The notes beneath the pieces were generated by a model, which did not search any database, had not been told where the DNA came from, and saw nothing but the letters and a program-made list of their open reading frames with translations. A DNA stretch of 64,000 nucleotides, from positions 16,249,001-16,313,000 of the forward strand of contig OX335653.1 of the NCBI GenBank assembly GCA_946894095.1, read 5' to 3'. Positions 1 to 10,783 of this stretch are shown here, in pieces (the stretch's first letter is position 1; each line of letters starts with the position of its first letter). The stretch comes from Incurvaria masculella (Eukaryota; Arthropoda; Insecta; Lepidoptera; Incurvariidae). The position numbers and the translations under genes are program-made.

Positions 1-641
1 GATGACCCCAGGGGGGCAAGCACCGACACTTTGTACCCGGCGGGTTTGGTGGTCAGCAGAAGATCCAGTAAGGAGGACGCGTCACCTGCTCGATCTGCTC
101 GAATTGAGTCAGATTGTGCGCCAGAGCGAAGTTACGCACAGCCCTACCAGCAAAGTCAGTCTTTTCGGAGCCTAGCCACAGCGCATGGTGCGCGTTAAAA
201 TCTCCCAGAAAGACCAACTCTGCTGAGGGGAACCTCGCCTGTGCGTCGTCTGCCGCTTTGCTCAGGTACTCCAGAAGTCGAGTAAGCTCCCTGTCCCCGT
301 TATGCGGTCTGTACAAGCACGCATACAGCCGCGTGTCCGTCCCCATGTCAACGTGGACCCAAAGTACGGAGTGTTCGGGGTCCTCCATGCAATGAAGACG
401 GCGACAGCAAATATCAGACCTGACGAACAGGCACACCCCGGCCTTTGGACGGAAAGATTCTTCCAAGGTAAAGCCAGGATAGTGCAGGTACGACGTGTCG
501 GCAGGTCGTGATATTTGTGTCTCCGTAAGGAAGAGCATGGCCGGCTTCATCTGCTCCAGGTGCAGGTGCACGGCATTCAAATTGGTGTGCAGCCCCCATT
601 CGCGAAATCTGCGCGAAAGGTGCCGGGGTTGTGCACCGCTG
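1..641 (-). mobile_element. LINE fragment: APE endonuclease of a non-LTR retrotransposon, truncated by the window edge
   Basis: Read on the minus strand this encodes an apurinic/apyrimidinic-type endonuclease. Visible motifs are FLTETQ (metal-binding E), the LYRPHNGD block and the catalytic LGDFNAHH. Past a frame break near 60-90, the stretch SLLDLLLTTKPAGYKVSV continues toward the catalytic SDH region, which lies outside the window. The domain nicks target DNA to prime reverse transcription. The frame break and the missing reverse transcriptase make this copy unassessable for activity. It belongs with lepidopteran LINEs; I cannot fix the clade. Confidence 0.85.
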
Positions 642-1270
642 AATTAACGTTCTTCCTTTTTATTTGTGTTTTCATTGTTGGTGTTGGTGTGAGGTTGCAC
701 AGGGGACTAGTAACGCAGATTTGTGGTCAAAGCGCAACTCTGTGGCTTCGTCATTATCTGCCTAGGATGGTGAGTTGCTGACACGATGGACGGAAGGGCC
801 CCCGGTCCCCCCCGGAAGTGGCCGCCGGGACCCCGGCAGTCCGGTCACCAACCGGCACGACGGACCACTCCGAGATTATGCGCCGAGTGATGGTGCAGCC
901 TTCTGTGATGGTTAGGCACAGACCGGGCCCTGAACTACTCGGCGGGCGGGCAGCGGGCACCCGTTTCACCGGGTCTCCCTGGCCATCGTGTCGATCACTT
1001 ACTCCCAAGCAGTGATTGGGCTTTAGAGTCACTGGACCACTCCTCTTCGTCGCTAAGTCCCCCTTGCTACTGGGTCCTCGGGATCCACGCCGGAACACAG
1101 CGAACTGCTTGGCGGCGTGACTTATCACCGAGTGTGGTGGCGTACCCAGTTGACCTTGCGGTCTACCACACGCTGGATCCCTTAGTCGCCTCTTACGACA
1201 TGCACGGGAAGACATGCAGTGGGCCCATTTGTATTCTTTTAACGTGCCGGTACCCACACAGCACATTGTC
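642..1270 (-). mobile_element. Probable 5' leader/ORF1-region of the same LINE
   Basis: GC-rich sequence directly upstream (minus sense) of the endonuclease, ending abruptly in AT-rich DNA near 1270. It carries the block CGTAAGAGGCGACTAAGGGA (minus strand, about 1180-1199), a motif I know as recurrent in lepidopteran repeats; a diverged relative lies at 41245-41290. The open frame at 754-1266 shows no recognisable domain, so I treat it as leader or decayed ORF1, not as a gene. Confidence 0.5.
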
Positions 1271-2624
1271 TTTCATAAATGTTGTTTCATAAGTGTTGAT
1301 TTTTCTCAAAAAGTATTACGTTTCGATTAAACGTACGCTCAACGACATAAGTTTACCTATAATGGTTTTTTTTCAGAATTATCAATTTAAGACAAAAGGA
1401 GTATAACCGACGGACACCAGAGCCAGGCCATAAGGGTATTTTCCCTTTTTTCGATGGGACCCTAAAATGGCTGGCATTTGTGAGATAAATTTGAGGCATA
1501 GCGCAAAAAGCTGGAAATTTAAAATGACACAGTTTTGCACGCATCCTTACAATTATTACGCACACATTATTCCTCACAGTTATGTAATCATTTCTCTTTA
1601 TTTAATAGGTTTGAATTCACAGCTACAATTATAAAATGTTTTATATTCAAGGAGTTACTCAGAAATAGCAACTAGCGACCGCGGCGCCATTTAGTTACTC
1701 TGAATGCAATGTATTAAACCTAAAATGCAACTATGGTGATTATTATAAATTGATTTGATATTTCAGCTCATTCTTTTTACTGGGCTCTTTCTTTAATTTA
1801 TGTATCCTTGCTTTACGGTCTTTATACATATATACATGTCATATTCCTTATTGTTTTCTATTACAATCTTTATTTTATCTTGACTTCATTTTATTTCGAG
1901 ATAAACTCGAGTTTACTCCCCGCACTTACGAAACAAGGGGTATCTATTTTCCAGAGTGCTCGTTACTTGGTAACTTTCCAGTGTACGTGACCCGCCAGCT
2001 AATTCCAGGGCACTTGGGAGTACATTTCGCAGACTGCCTGCCGAAACGTTTCACTCCGTATCCGCCTCAATACGCCTAATGGGCTTTGAGTCATTGACCA
2101 CCAGCTCGACCGGAAGAAATCACTTCAAACGATAACGTTTGCCTTCGCACATTTTACATGATGTCATTTGCATGTTATCTATGGTCTGTCCGTCCCGTGT
2201 GATTATTAAAGGGGTATCATGTAGTTGGCGCCACAGTACTTCGTCGCTATTTCTGTGATAATTACCCAAAAATAGGAAGTTACTAAATATGTATAACTGT
2301 ATTGGCGAGAACACTAAGCAGTTATTAATTTAATGTTGTTAGGTAATCTATTAAAAAGACTAGAGTTGGTGAGATAACTATGAGGCATATAAATAATACT
2401 TCCTTACAATTATCTAAGAAATTACCGTTAATTTTTGCAAAATGCTTTATGACATTAAATAATACCTGCTTAATGTGCAAGCCACTACACTTATAATATG
2501 TAAGTTATTTTTTTAAATGAGTTATAGCCGAAAAATCTGATATCGATCGTGGCGCTATATACTTTAACACACACAGCCCCGGTCGTTGCATCCACCTTCA
2601 ATAAATATATATTTTTTTATTTTT
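1271..2624. other. AT-rich DNA without recognised genes
   Basis: No exon, RNA gene or transposon end could be supported here. The sequence is AT-rich with short open frames only. Confidence 0.5.
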
Positions 2625-2910
2625 CTAAGATTCCGCAACCCGTCCGTCCGTCCAACCGTCCGTTCTTCCGTCCGTCCGTCCGTCCGTCCGTCCGTCCGCC
2701 ACATGGCTGTATCTCATAAACCGTAATAGGTAGGCAGCTGATTTTTTCAGAGTGTGTATTTTTTTGCCGCTATAACAATAAATCGGTAAAATAAAAAAAA
2801 TATAAAAATGAAATTGGGCCCCATACAAAAAACCTGTGTTATTTTGTTAAATCTTGTACGATGGTACGGAACCCATCTTGTGCGAGTCCGACTCTCACTT
2901 GGCTGGTTTT
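2625..2910 (+). repeat. (CCGT)n-bearing dispersed repeat, copy 1
   Basis: A (CCGT)n tract at about 2641-2700 is followed by GTATCTCATAAACCGTAATA, GCCGCTATAACAA, GGGCCCCATACAAAAAAC, GATGGTACGGAACCC and GCGAGTCCGACTCTCACTTG. The same ordered blocks recur at 3594-3880. This is a familiar lepidopteran interspersed repeat in which a tetranucleotide microsatellite is part of the element. Confidence 0.8.
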
Positions 2911-3159
2911 TCTTATTAGAATAATCTAGTCTACTATATGGGATTTCAAATGTGATTATTTTCCTATTTGTGTGAGACATAGAAAATAAATCATGCTTCC
3001 AACATTCCTACAAATTTCCGACCATGACCGATAGTTTGTTTCAATGCAGCTCTAATGCTATTTTACTCATCCTTTGTGTGATAAGATAGACCCGGCGTCA
3101 GTAACGCCAGATATCAAACCCCCGGAACTCTGCATGGGTTTAAATGCATTATTAACCCA

Positions 3160-3370
3160 TGGCCGATAGTGATTTTTTTTAATGTAACTTTATACAGATG
3201 TCTTGACTCCCACCGTCATGATACGCCCAACACGCCGCACTACGAAAAAATTAGGTGCCATGCCAGGACCCTCCCTACGAGCACGGCTACATGGACAATA
3301 TTTAATTTCACCCAATGCGATTACCGTGCCAACCACAAGATTCTAACCATTTATCCAGCATGAATCTCCC
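3160..3370 (-). repeat. SINE-like remnant
   Basis: On the minus strand it shows the order seen in other copies in this window: a WGGACAAT block, a GTAGCCGTGC-like block and a GGTGCCATGCCAGGA block. Heavily diverged and without a tRNA-like head. Confidence 0.4.
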
Positions 3371-3593
3371 AAATGCATTCATTCAATAAAAATATGGACT
3401 ATAATCTTCACTTCAAATCAAGCCGTAAATCATACGAATGTGAATTCTACCTTAAAAATATGAAATCGGAGTGGCCGTGGCTGAGAAACAATTTAAAATC
3501 CTTCCAAGTTTGAATCCAAATCCAATAAATGTTCGTATAATTCCTGAATAATTCATTAGGTACTCAATTCTGATTGAATGTTCAGGCTCCATT

Positions 3594-3880
3594 CGTTTTC
3601 TTAGGGTTCCGTACCCTAAAAAACGGAACCCTATTACTAAGCCTCCGCTGTCCGTCCGTCCGTCCGTCTGTCACAGGGTTGTATCCCATGAACCGTAATA
3701 GGTAGGCAGCTGAAATTTTCAAAGAGTGTGTATTTATTTTGCCGCTATAACAACAAATAGGCAAAATAAAAATATTATAAAAAATAAATGGGGGCCCCAT
3801 ACAAAAAACGTGTTTTTTTGTATTAAATCTTGTACGATGGTGCGGAACCCTTCGTGTGCGAGTCCCACTCGCACTTGTTG
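3594..3880 (+). repeat. (CCGT)n-bearing dispersed repeat, copy 2
   Basis: Begins with AGGGTTCCGTACCCTAAAAA, contains CCGTCCGTCCGTCCGTCTGT at about 3653-3672, and shares the downstream blocks of copy 1 (ATGAACCGTAATAGGTAGGC, GCCGCTATAACAACAAATA, CCCCATACAAAAAACGTG, CGAGTCCCACTCGCACTTG). It is more complete than copy 1 at the 5' end. Confidence 0.85.
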
Positions 3881-4036
3881 CTTCTTTTATCCTACCGAAC
3901 CAGATTTCACAACTCCATTGTGCTAGTACCTATTTAATTCTGACCCAGACTCCACCAGCCGTCGCGACCAACATACCTTCTCCGTCTACCTCCGCGCTGC
4001 TGGCTATTTCCAGAATTTCTTATCCATTCCATTCGT

Positions 4037-5310
4037 AGAGGCTGGTCGTCGGAATGGGAGCCGGAGATCGGCCGACGCTTTTCCTCGGACTTTGATGGCT
4101 AGTTCACAAGTATCGAGCACTTGGCCATCTCCTAAAATCGACCGGTGTAAACGTAAGATTACGAACGCGACTAAAGCGATTTAAATTCCGACTAAATAGG
4201 CGAGGAGAGCGGCTTAGCCCTTCCTATTACTCGGTCGAGTGGCTTTCCCACGGAGGAGGGAGGTAGAGAGGAGGTGTTGTTAGCTCATATTACTAAGGAA
4301 CGCAGCGTGACACTGCGCGGGGAAGCGGGGGAAAAACATTTCATGGTGGGGGTTCGAGCTCCGCCTTTTGTGCTAAATCCATCTACCTGAAGAACCGGTA
4401 TTCTGGTAGCAGCTATTCCGAGAGCTTACATTCCGAGAGCTTATTAGTGGTTACAAGACTACTTGAAACAGATGGCGAATTTTGCATTTTACTGTGAGTT
4501 AATCTATAAAAAAACCTTCGAAATTGAAATCTTTACCTTTGCGCGGATTCAAATAATTTAAATTTAAAAATGTCCTAAAAATTTGCATCATGAGATCAAC
4601 ATTTCTTACCATACAAAGAAAATGATTACGCGCCATCTATCGGCACATATCAAGAGCGATACATCGATACTAATGCTCGAATTTTAACTCAAATGATTAA
4701 ATATGAGGTGTTTTACTGACAAATAAAACTTAAATTCACCTACTTTAAATTATTTTGTCCTGTGTAATGTTTGCAATATTTTACACAAAATCTCATCGTG
4801 TAATCAACTGTTCGCTGAAAATTGCGCCGCAGACCATAATATTGTCTCACAACCTAACACCGCCAGCGCCATGTCGCGAATGACGCTAAGCCACGCCTTC
4901 TTATCACGTGGGCTGTGACGTAGAGACCCCAGTTTCCTTAGACCATCTCCTCTCTACCTCCCTCCTCCGTGGGCTTTCCCATCATGCGCCGTCTCCACTC
5001 GGCGGCGTCACTCGATACATGTAAACGCTCGGTTTAGTAGATTGGCGAGTGTCTCGGCGAACAGCTACTCGACATTTAGTAGTCACTTGGTCGTTCGTTC
5101 AGGCTGGACGTGGTTGCATCGGAGCCGAAAATCTGCCGACTGTTTTTCCTCAGACTTTGATGGCTGCACCTATCGACCGAGAACTGAGCCGACTGATAAA
5201 ATCTACCAGTGTAAACAGAAGATTTAGTACTAAAGCGAGTTAAATTGGGAGTAGATTGGCAAGGGGAATGGATAGAAGTATTTTATATTCTTCCTCTAAT
5301 CGGCGGCGTC
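4037..5310 (+). repeat. Diverged direct repeat pair (about 4037-5041 and 5042-5310)
   Basis: The first copy (4037-4248, continuing at 4972-5041) and the second (5042-5310) share TTTTCCTCRGACTTTGATGG, a GTGTAAACRKAAGATT block and a CGGCGGCGTCAYTCGA block in the same order. The first is split by the hAT-type MITE at 4249-4971. No coding potential recognised. Confidence 0.55.
4249..4971. mobile_element. Non-autonomous hAT-type element (MITE), 723 bp, with 8-bp target duplication
   Basis: The left end CACGGAGGAGGGAGGTAGAG is matched in inverted orientation at the right end for 25 bases, with weaker similarity beyond. The element is flanked on both sides by the identical octamer GGCTTTCC (4241-4248 and 4972-4979). 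An 8-bp duplication and CA...TG ends are hallmarks of the hAT superfamily. No transposase frame is present inside, so it would need a transposase supplied in trans. It sits in the first copy of the repeat at 4037-5310. Confidence 0.85.
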
Positions 5311-5625
5311 ATTCGACATAATGACGACAAGTATAAATGTTTACACAAAAAAAATATTAGACAAAAAACATTAAAGAAAAAATGCATCTAGTTGGTAACA
5401 TCTGCTTGGTTACTTACTTACAGTGCAAATGTCTTTATCATCTCCGATCGGTACATTACGCCGAAAACAGTAGCTACTGTTGTTATTAAAATTCGTTGCC
5501 GCAATTTTGTTGCTCGAAGACTGCATTCGACGTTTTCCACCGACTTCCCCCCTGCATCCGGCCGTAAGCGACTATTCTATTTGCAGGATTACCCTCTGTT
5601 AAATCTCTTCGCAGGCGGCCGTCCC

Positions 5626-5754
5626 ATGTCGCGCAAGGTCTCGCTGTGCAGCGCCGCCACGAGCGGCGGCGACGAGGATCCCAAGCTGGCCGCGGCCTCC
5701 GCCGCGCACGCGCACTACCCGCACGCTGTGGCGCTGCAGGTGCGGGTGCTGCAG
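5626..5754 (+). CDS. First recognised coding exon of a small multi-membrane-span protein
   Basis: A GC-rich island in AT-rich DNA. A splice acceptor at 5614 (CTCTTCGCAG) is followed by an ATG at 5626 in the open frame MSRKVSLCSAATSGGDEDPK, a hydrophilic cytoplasmic-type start. The exon ends LQVRVLQ at 5754 before GTCGGT. An alternative donor (CAG|GTGCGG) lies 15 bases earlier in the same phase. The next exon begins in matching phase 0 at 6328. The upstream open frame may be 5' UTR. I do not recognise the family. Confidence 0.55.
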
Positions 5755-5831
5755 GTCGGTGACAGCCACGAGTCGTATTCTGAGTGAACCTGTCAAAACT
5801 TAGTATCGGTTACTATAATTCGGTTACTATT

Positions 5832-5872
5832 TATAGGTTAGGTTAGGTTATAAGGTTATTAGGTTAGGTAAT
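5832..5872 (+). repeat. Short (TTAGG)n-like tract
   Basis: TAGGTTAGGTTAGGTTATAA and a nearby ATTAGGTTAGGTAA match the insect telomere unit TTAGG over a few copies. It lies in an intron; a short interstitial array, not a telomere. Confidence 0.6.
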
Positions 5873-6327
5873 TATTTCTATTAAAATATTTATTAGCTTA
5901 TTATCTCATATTGTTTTTTTTTTCGAAAGCGCAAAAGAATTAAAAACAATCTAAAACTGAAATGACCTTTGCAAAATGTAAAGCGTGCATATTTTTATTT
6001 TTTAATAAGTATATTTAGAATTTTGTTTAGCACCGGAATAACCATAGAAAACCCGGTTTAGTCCGACAATAATCCGCGCACTAAATTATTATTCAGAGTA
6101 TTGTTCAGAGTATTATATTGTCGTATTCAGAGGGTATCCACTCTGAATACGACAATATGAGATTTTGATTATGTGTCTTTACTAACTATTGTTTAGTATA
6201 AGACTGTTTGGCTAATATAATAAATAATTAAAAGGATTGCAAGTCCACACGCCTCAGCTACGAGGTAACGCACACCGTACCAAAGGTTATTAAAATACTT
6301 ATTTAGTAGATTGTCCGTCCGTTGCAG

Positions 6328-6669
6328 ATAGTATGCGGCATCGGCAGCGTCGTGGTCGGCGCAGTCGGCTGGCTCGAGGAGCGCAGCGGGCGCTCGCTGG
6401 CGCTGGGCGTGCCGGCGGGCGCGGCGGCGGTGCTCGCCGCCTCCCTCTCCGTGTACTGCAGCCGCGGCTTCGGAGGCTGGCGCGCGCCGCCGGGGCCGCC
6501 GCCGTGGCGCGCGCTCGCGCCCACGCCGCGCGCCGCGCTGCCGCTCGCCGCGCTCTGGGTACTGGCGCTCGCCGCGCACTCGGCGATGCTCGTGCTGGCG
6601 GTGCGCGTGCTTCTCAAACTTGGGTCGGTGCATTTTTTTTGTAAACTTTCAATGCAGTGGGTACCATAG
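6328..6669 (+). CDS. Second exon of the multi-membrane-span protein
   Basis: Acceptor TCCGTTGCAG at 6327. The frame opens IVCGIGSVVVGAVGWLEERS, a first membrane segment, then LGVPAGAAAVLAASLSVY (second) and a third hydrophobic stretch (LPLAALWVLALAAHS onward, about 6538-6625). GC content is very high. The frame runs to a stop at 6669, but a donor (GG|GTCGGT near 6623) may end the exon earlier, with the 3' end lying downstream. Overall shape is a tetraspan-like membrane protein with short loops. Family and function are not recognised. Confidence 0.55.
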   Translation: MVCGIGSVVVGAVGWLEERSGRSLALGVPAGAAAVLAASLSVYCSRGFGGWRAPPGPPPWRALAPTPRAALPLAALWVLALAAHSAMLVLAVRVLLKLGSVHFFCKLSMQWVP

Positions 6670-6997
6670 AGATAAAAGAAAGAGATATGGCACCTAACGC
6701 GCCTACTATGTAACCCGCTGTTTCCAATTTTCAAAATCAACCAACCCAACCTTAAAGTACACGCCACATGCAAACATAGTCGTAGACGTATTGGACGCTA
6801 TCATTCACCAACTCGATCACAACTGTTACCCGAATTTCATGTGTCCCTGCCTGCATCAGGCTGTAGCTGATTGTATAACTGTATTGATTATTCGTGATCT
6901 ACTCATCATCGTACACATTCAGTCTACACTACAATCGGATCTGTTATATTTTATTCGCTGATATTTTTTCGGGAGACTGAAGGTCTCCTGACTGACC

Positions 6998-7724
6998 TTG
7001 CCCACTTCGCCAGCCGCGCCAGCACAGTCTCTGGGCTGCTTACGCGGCCTATCAACTCTTAACACAACTGCCAGCAGAATGACCCCACGTAACCTTCAAC
7101 TGGTGTGACTCCAGCACATGCGCCAGCATAGCTAGCGTCTAGCTGGCGTTGTCGGCCGCGGAGCAGGCGGCCGCCGGCTACATGCTGCAGTTGGACCTTC
7201 GGCTGGATGCCTCCTGACCCCTCCCGCCCCGCCAGCCGCGCCAGCACAGTCTCTCGGATGCTCACACGGCCATATCAACTCTGTCACAACTGCCAACAGA
7301 GTGACAACACGTAACCTTCACCAGGTGTGACTCCAGCACATGCGCCGGCATAGCTAGCGTCCAGCTGGCGTTGTCGGCCGCGGAGCAGGCGGCCGCCGGC
7401 TACATGCTGCAGTTGGACCTTCGGCTGGATGCCTCCTGACCCCTCCCGCCCCGCCAGTCCCGCCAGCACAGTCTCTCGGATGCTCACACGGCCATATCAA
7501 CTCTGTCACAACTGCCAACAGAATGACAACACGTAACCTTCACCAGGTGTGACTCCAGCACATGCGCCGGCGTAGCTAGCGCCCAGCTGGCGTTGTCGGC
7601 CGCGGAACTGGCGGCCGCCGGCTACATGCTGCAGTTGGACCTTCGGCTGGATGCCTCCTGACCCCTCCCGCCCCGCCAGCCGCGCCAGCACAGTCTCTCC
7701 GATGCGCAAACGGCCATATCAATG
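6998..7724 (+). repeat. Tandem array, three 222-bp units plus a partial unit, each with an exon-like segment
   Basis: The marker CCAGCACATGCGCC recurs at 7111, 7333 and 7555, and the block GCCAGCCGCGCCAGCACAGT starts at 7011 and 7677, giving an exact 222-bp period. On the plus strand each unit encodes LALSAAEQAAAGYMLQLDLR followed by LDAS and TGA; unit 3 reads ELAAAG in place of EQAAAG, and unit 1 has a TAG just before LALS. Base composition and position suggest an amplified last exon (a fourth hydrophobic segment) of the gene at 5626-6669. The similar minus-strand open frames are shadows of the repeat. Confidence 0.85.
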
Positions 7725-8030
7725 GTAATGTGTACGATAAGCTTTATGTTAACCAATGATAAGTCAATGATGTTAACCATGTCAGGTTCCATAAAAAACA
7801 ATTTAAATGATATTTTTGTGTGTGTATGTATTTACAAAATTGTTTAGGGAGGATCACTGATCAAATCTGTAGGGAGGATTTTATTTTTCGTACAACAATA
7901 TGTTATATGCCTTTTTTGTTCCAAATATATCAAGGAATACCTGGTCAACGATTGGACTATACCTCCGTTAACACCCTCTATAAAACTGCCATTTCCTTTC
8001 CGTTTTTGCAGATCGATTATTGTTGCAGGT
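7725..8030. other. Intergenic or intronic AT-rich DNA
   Basis: No supported feature. Minus-strand open frames across 7844-8213 lack recognisable domains. Confidence 0.4.
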
Positions 8031-8130
8031 ACCTCTGACGTCATCAGGACTGCCTGCAGCTGGTGGCAGCATCGGAAGCGGTGTCGTCGTTGGCGGAGAT
8101 GGCTTGACAACTAGTGACATTTTTTCAGGA
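8029..8130 (+). CDS. Possible terminal exon, unassigned
   Basis: An acceptor-like ATTGTTGCAG at 8019-8028 precedes a frame reading VPLTSSGLPAAGGSIGSG and ending TTSDIFSG before TAA near 8130. A Gly/Ser-rich tail of this kind could be the cytoplasmic end of the membrane protein encoded upstream, or chance. No domain is visible and splicing is not proven. Confidence 0.25.
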
Positions 8131-8689
8131 TAAATTGGCCCGCGCACCGTTCGACCGATATCGGCCATAGAGTTATTCACATGAAGGTGAAGAAATAATT
8201 TCCTCACCTCCATGGTTATTCAATGAACATTTGAGACAAATCAAAAGATAACGGTTTTTATTCTATTAGCAATGGAAGAAACAGAACGTTTTTGACATTG
8301 CTTTTCATCTACATCAAAAATCACAAATTAAAGGAGTTTTGGATCCAAAGATTACCTTTCCTCACAACATCGGGAGGACACGTTTTGCAGCTTATTACAA
8401 AATGATTTTGAGCGGGACGCGACGTCTACAGGATATTAGGAAAATTTATGGAATCTGCAAGAGACGGCGGGTTTTGCTGCAAAACTCGGTTGATAAGATG
8501 ATGTAGTAGGTGAAGAGAGACGAAGAATGAAGAAACCATTCTACTCAAAGTGTCAAAGTGTTTTTCTAATCTTACCAATAATTCATGTGATTAGTTTAAG
8601 TCATCACGCTTGTGATTTAAATCATTCAGAAGCCCATGCTAAGAATGAACTAAAACCCTTTGCGCATCGTTTATTTAATGTAATGCAAC
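8131..8689. other. No recognised feature
   Basis: AT-rich DNA with short open frames only. The 64-codon frame at 8527-8721 runs into a SINE remnant and is not supported as a gene. Confidence 0.4.
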
Positions 8690-8945
8690 GCTTCATTGAA
8701 CTGGATGGAAAATACGGATAATTCACAATACCAGTTCAACCCGAACGGAATCAAGCCTTCTACATAGTAAGTCAGGAAATATAGAGTTACGTGGTTTCTC
8801 AACCATGGCCAGCCTCAAAAGACGTAAATAGTCATCCATCCAGAACCCGACTGCGCCCAGAGTTAAGTAACCTCTATTGTTGAACGGTAGGGTGTCGAGC
8901 AACTTCCGAGCACAGCTTCCGAAGCTGACAATTTGCATTAGCTTG
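8690..8945 (-). repeat. SINE remnant
   Basis: Contains CATTGAACTGGATGGAAAAT and TACATAGTAAGTCAGGAAAT followed by GTGGTTTC, the same block order as the minus-strand SINE at 41035-41230. The tRNA-like head is not preserved. Confidence 0.55.
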
Positions 8946-9551
8946 CCCAACGATTAGATTAAGTTAGCACATATGTTTTGAACAGGCGCAAATTTTCTAG
9001 CCAGTTCAATTTCCTTCGCAATACTGGCGCAAGTACATATCTGGCGTGAGTTCCTACGCATTAGTACTTACGCATTATGCAAAAGGCGTATGTCTAAGGT
9101 TTAAAGACACCGTAGCATTATCTCGATAATAAGACATCTTAGCAATGCATCTCAGTATAGATTCAGCTTATAGGTACCTATTTAATACATAAGAAGACAC
9201 AAAAATCAAAATAGGAGTATTTATGTAACAACTCTCAGGCTGTAAGCATTATATTCCTAATTTAACAATGATAATATAGTAAAAGAAATAAAGATATTTT
9301 TATAATATTTCATTCAGTGACTTTTTGCTATTATTTTCCCTTCTTATTAAAAGGTAATATATTACCTTTTAAAGTCGTATTTTCCCCTAAAGTCCCTCGA
9401 CAGACCCAACCTAAATTGTTTGCATTTACAATCAAGAATCGGGATCGATAATTCAGTGCAATCGAATAGTCGCCAAAGGGAGTGCTTAAAAATAGCATGG
9501 TGCCAAATTCAACTAAACGTCAACAAGTAATTACTTATAGTCGAGCCGTTC

Positions 9552-9710
9552 GGGTCGAGTGCACGAAAGGACAAAAAATTAAAATCAACGTCAACGTCTG
9601 ATCAAACACGTCACTTTGTGTGGACAGTATGGAAGGAACTCTATGCGGATCACTAAAAGTGACGTGTTTGAACATTGATTAACTTGTCCGTCTCTTCGTG
9701 CAACCGGGGC
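9552..9710 (+). mobile_element. Harbinger-type MITE, family 1
   Basis: Starts GGGTCGAGTGCACGAAAGGA and ends CTTCGTGCAACCGGGGC followed by TTA. Internally AAACACGTCACTTT and AAAGTGACGTGTTT form a nested inverted repeat about 50 bases apart. Related copies lie at 10690-10780, 41485-41538 with 51656-51755, and 51756-52365. The preceding triplet is TTC, where other copies have TTA. Confidence 0.75.
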
Positions 9711-10170
9711 TTAAGAAGCGTTTTTTGACACAGCAGTGTGGAAGGAAAGTTAATAATGATTATGGAACAGACCAATTTTCTCTACGTTATATATTTTTGA
9801 AACCAGGGAATTATTACTTCCTGACGTGTTTTTTTTATTATGACTTTTATATTATTGTTTCTTGTAAATTGAGTTAATGAATTACCAAGCAATGCACGAA
9901 TTTATATAATTATGAACAAAATAATGGTACAGTGTCAACACTGGAAGTAAATTGAAATAGGGACGTGAACCTGAGAAATAATATCGACAATTTTAGTTTT
10001 CATATTTTTTTTATTCAAAACTATTACATACATAAACAGTGTCATCTAGCTCAGACAAATTGAAACCACCGAAGAAGAAAGTTTAATCAGTCGAAGTAAA
10101 CTGACAGAAGTTAACGTTCTTAGCCTAGATCTAAATTCTGTCCATTTTAATTTACTGTAAAAGGTAAGAT

Positions 10171-10470
10171 GTGTTAGATGTAATGTTAGCTGATGGTAAG
10201 ATTCTCACTGGAAATACAATAGGTCTGGCTCTAGCTTCTGATGCCAAATACGGTTTTGGTGATGACGGCAAAATGTTCGAATCTTTAATCATAACAGTCG
10301 ATGTCCGCAAGGCAGGCAAAAAAGTTAAATCAATGTATGTATTAGGGATAATCTTAATACTGTGCTAGTAGGAGGCGTTGATTACGGGTGGAAGGACGGT
10401 AGAATTACAAATGATGGGTACAAAGCAGGTGGCGAAATTGTTAGACTCAATACCCGCGAATAGTATGCTT
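10171..10470 (+). pseudogene. Unassigned coding-like relic
   Basis: An open frame reads MLADGKILTGNTIGLALASD and continues ITVDVRKAGKKVKS. After a frame change, VLVGGVDYGWKDGRITNDGY continues to a TAG near 10463. The two pieces sit in order and look like parts of one small Gly/Asp-rich protein, broken by a frameshift or separated by a short intron. I do not recognise the family. It lies between two oppositely oriented MITE ends. Confidence 0.35.
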
Positions 10471-10689
10471 TGCTGGTTCGGTTCCAGCCTTGCTCTAAGT
10501 AGTTCTTTTTACAGGGCGAGTTTTTGCTTCACGATGGATAATACATCACATTATTAATAAAATACCTATTTCAGCATTTTAGTGAAATTCATCCTCAAAG
10601 GGGTGGAAAGGACTGCCAAAGTTTCAATGGATTTTATTTAGTTAGTGGTCGGAATTACTTTTAGCATATTTCGATTTTTTTTATTCATT

Positions 10690-10780
10690 CAAAGTGCCGT
10701 GTTTGTATGAATGACGTATGAATGTATATCATACGTTGACGTTGATTTAATTTTTTTTCTCCTTTCGTGCACTCGGCCCT
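10690..10780 (-). mobile_element. Truncated Harbinger-type MITE, family 1
   Basis: Ends TTTCGTGCACTCGGCCC followed by TTA, the inverse of the 9552 start, with the internal ACGTTGACGTTGATTT block. Confidence 0.6.
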
Positions 10781-10783
10781 TAG

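Noticed and set aside
754..1266. 170-codon minus-strand open frame, GC-rich, at first resembling ribosomal DNA
   Set aside because: No conserved rRNA blocks could be recognised, and the position directly upstream of a LINE endonuclease on the same strand fits an element leader.
2625..2980. Open frames with a repeated Thr-Asp-Gly-Arg motif
   Set aside because: They are translations of the (CCGT)n microsatellite inside a dispersed repeat.
6193..6773. Long minus-strand frames opposite the membrane-protein exon
   Set aside because: Arg/Ala-rich shadows of a GC-rich exon; the plus strand has splice sites and hydrophobic segments in order.
6998..7724. CRISPR-like or satellite array
   Set aside because: 222-bp contiguous units without spacers in a eukaryotic context; better read as tandem duplication.
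8527..8721. 64-codon frame with a hydrophobic start, considered as a secreted peptide
   Set aside because: Its end lies in a SINE remnant and there is no supporting splice or start context.
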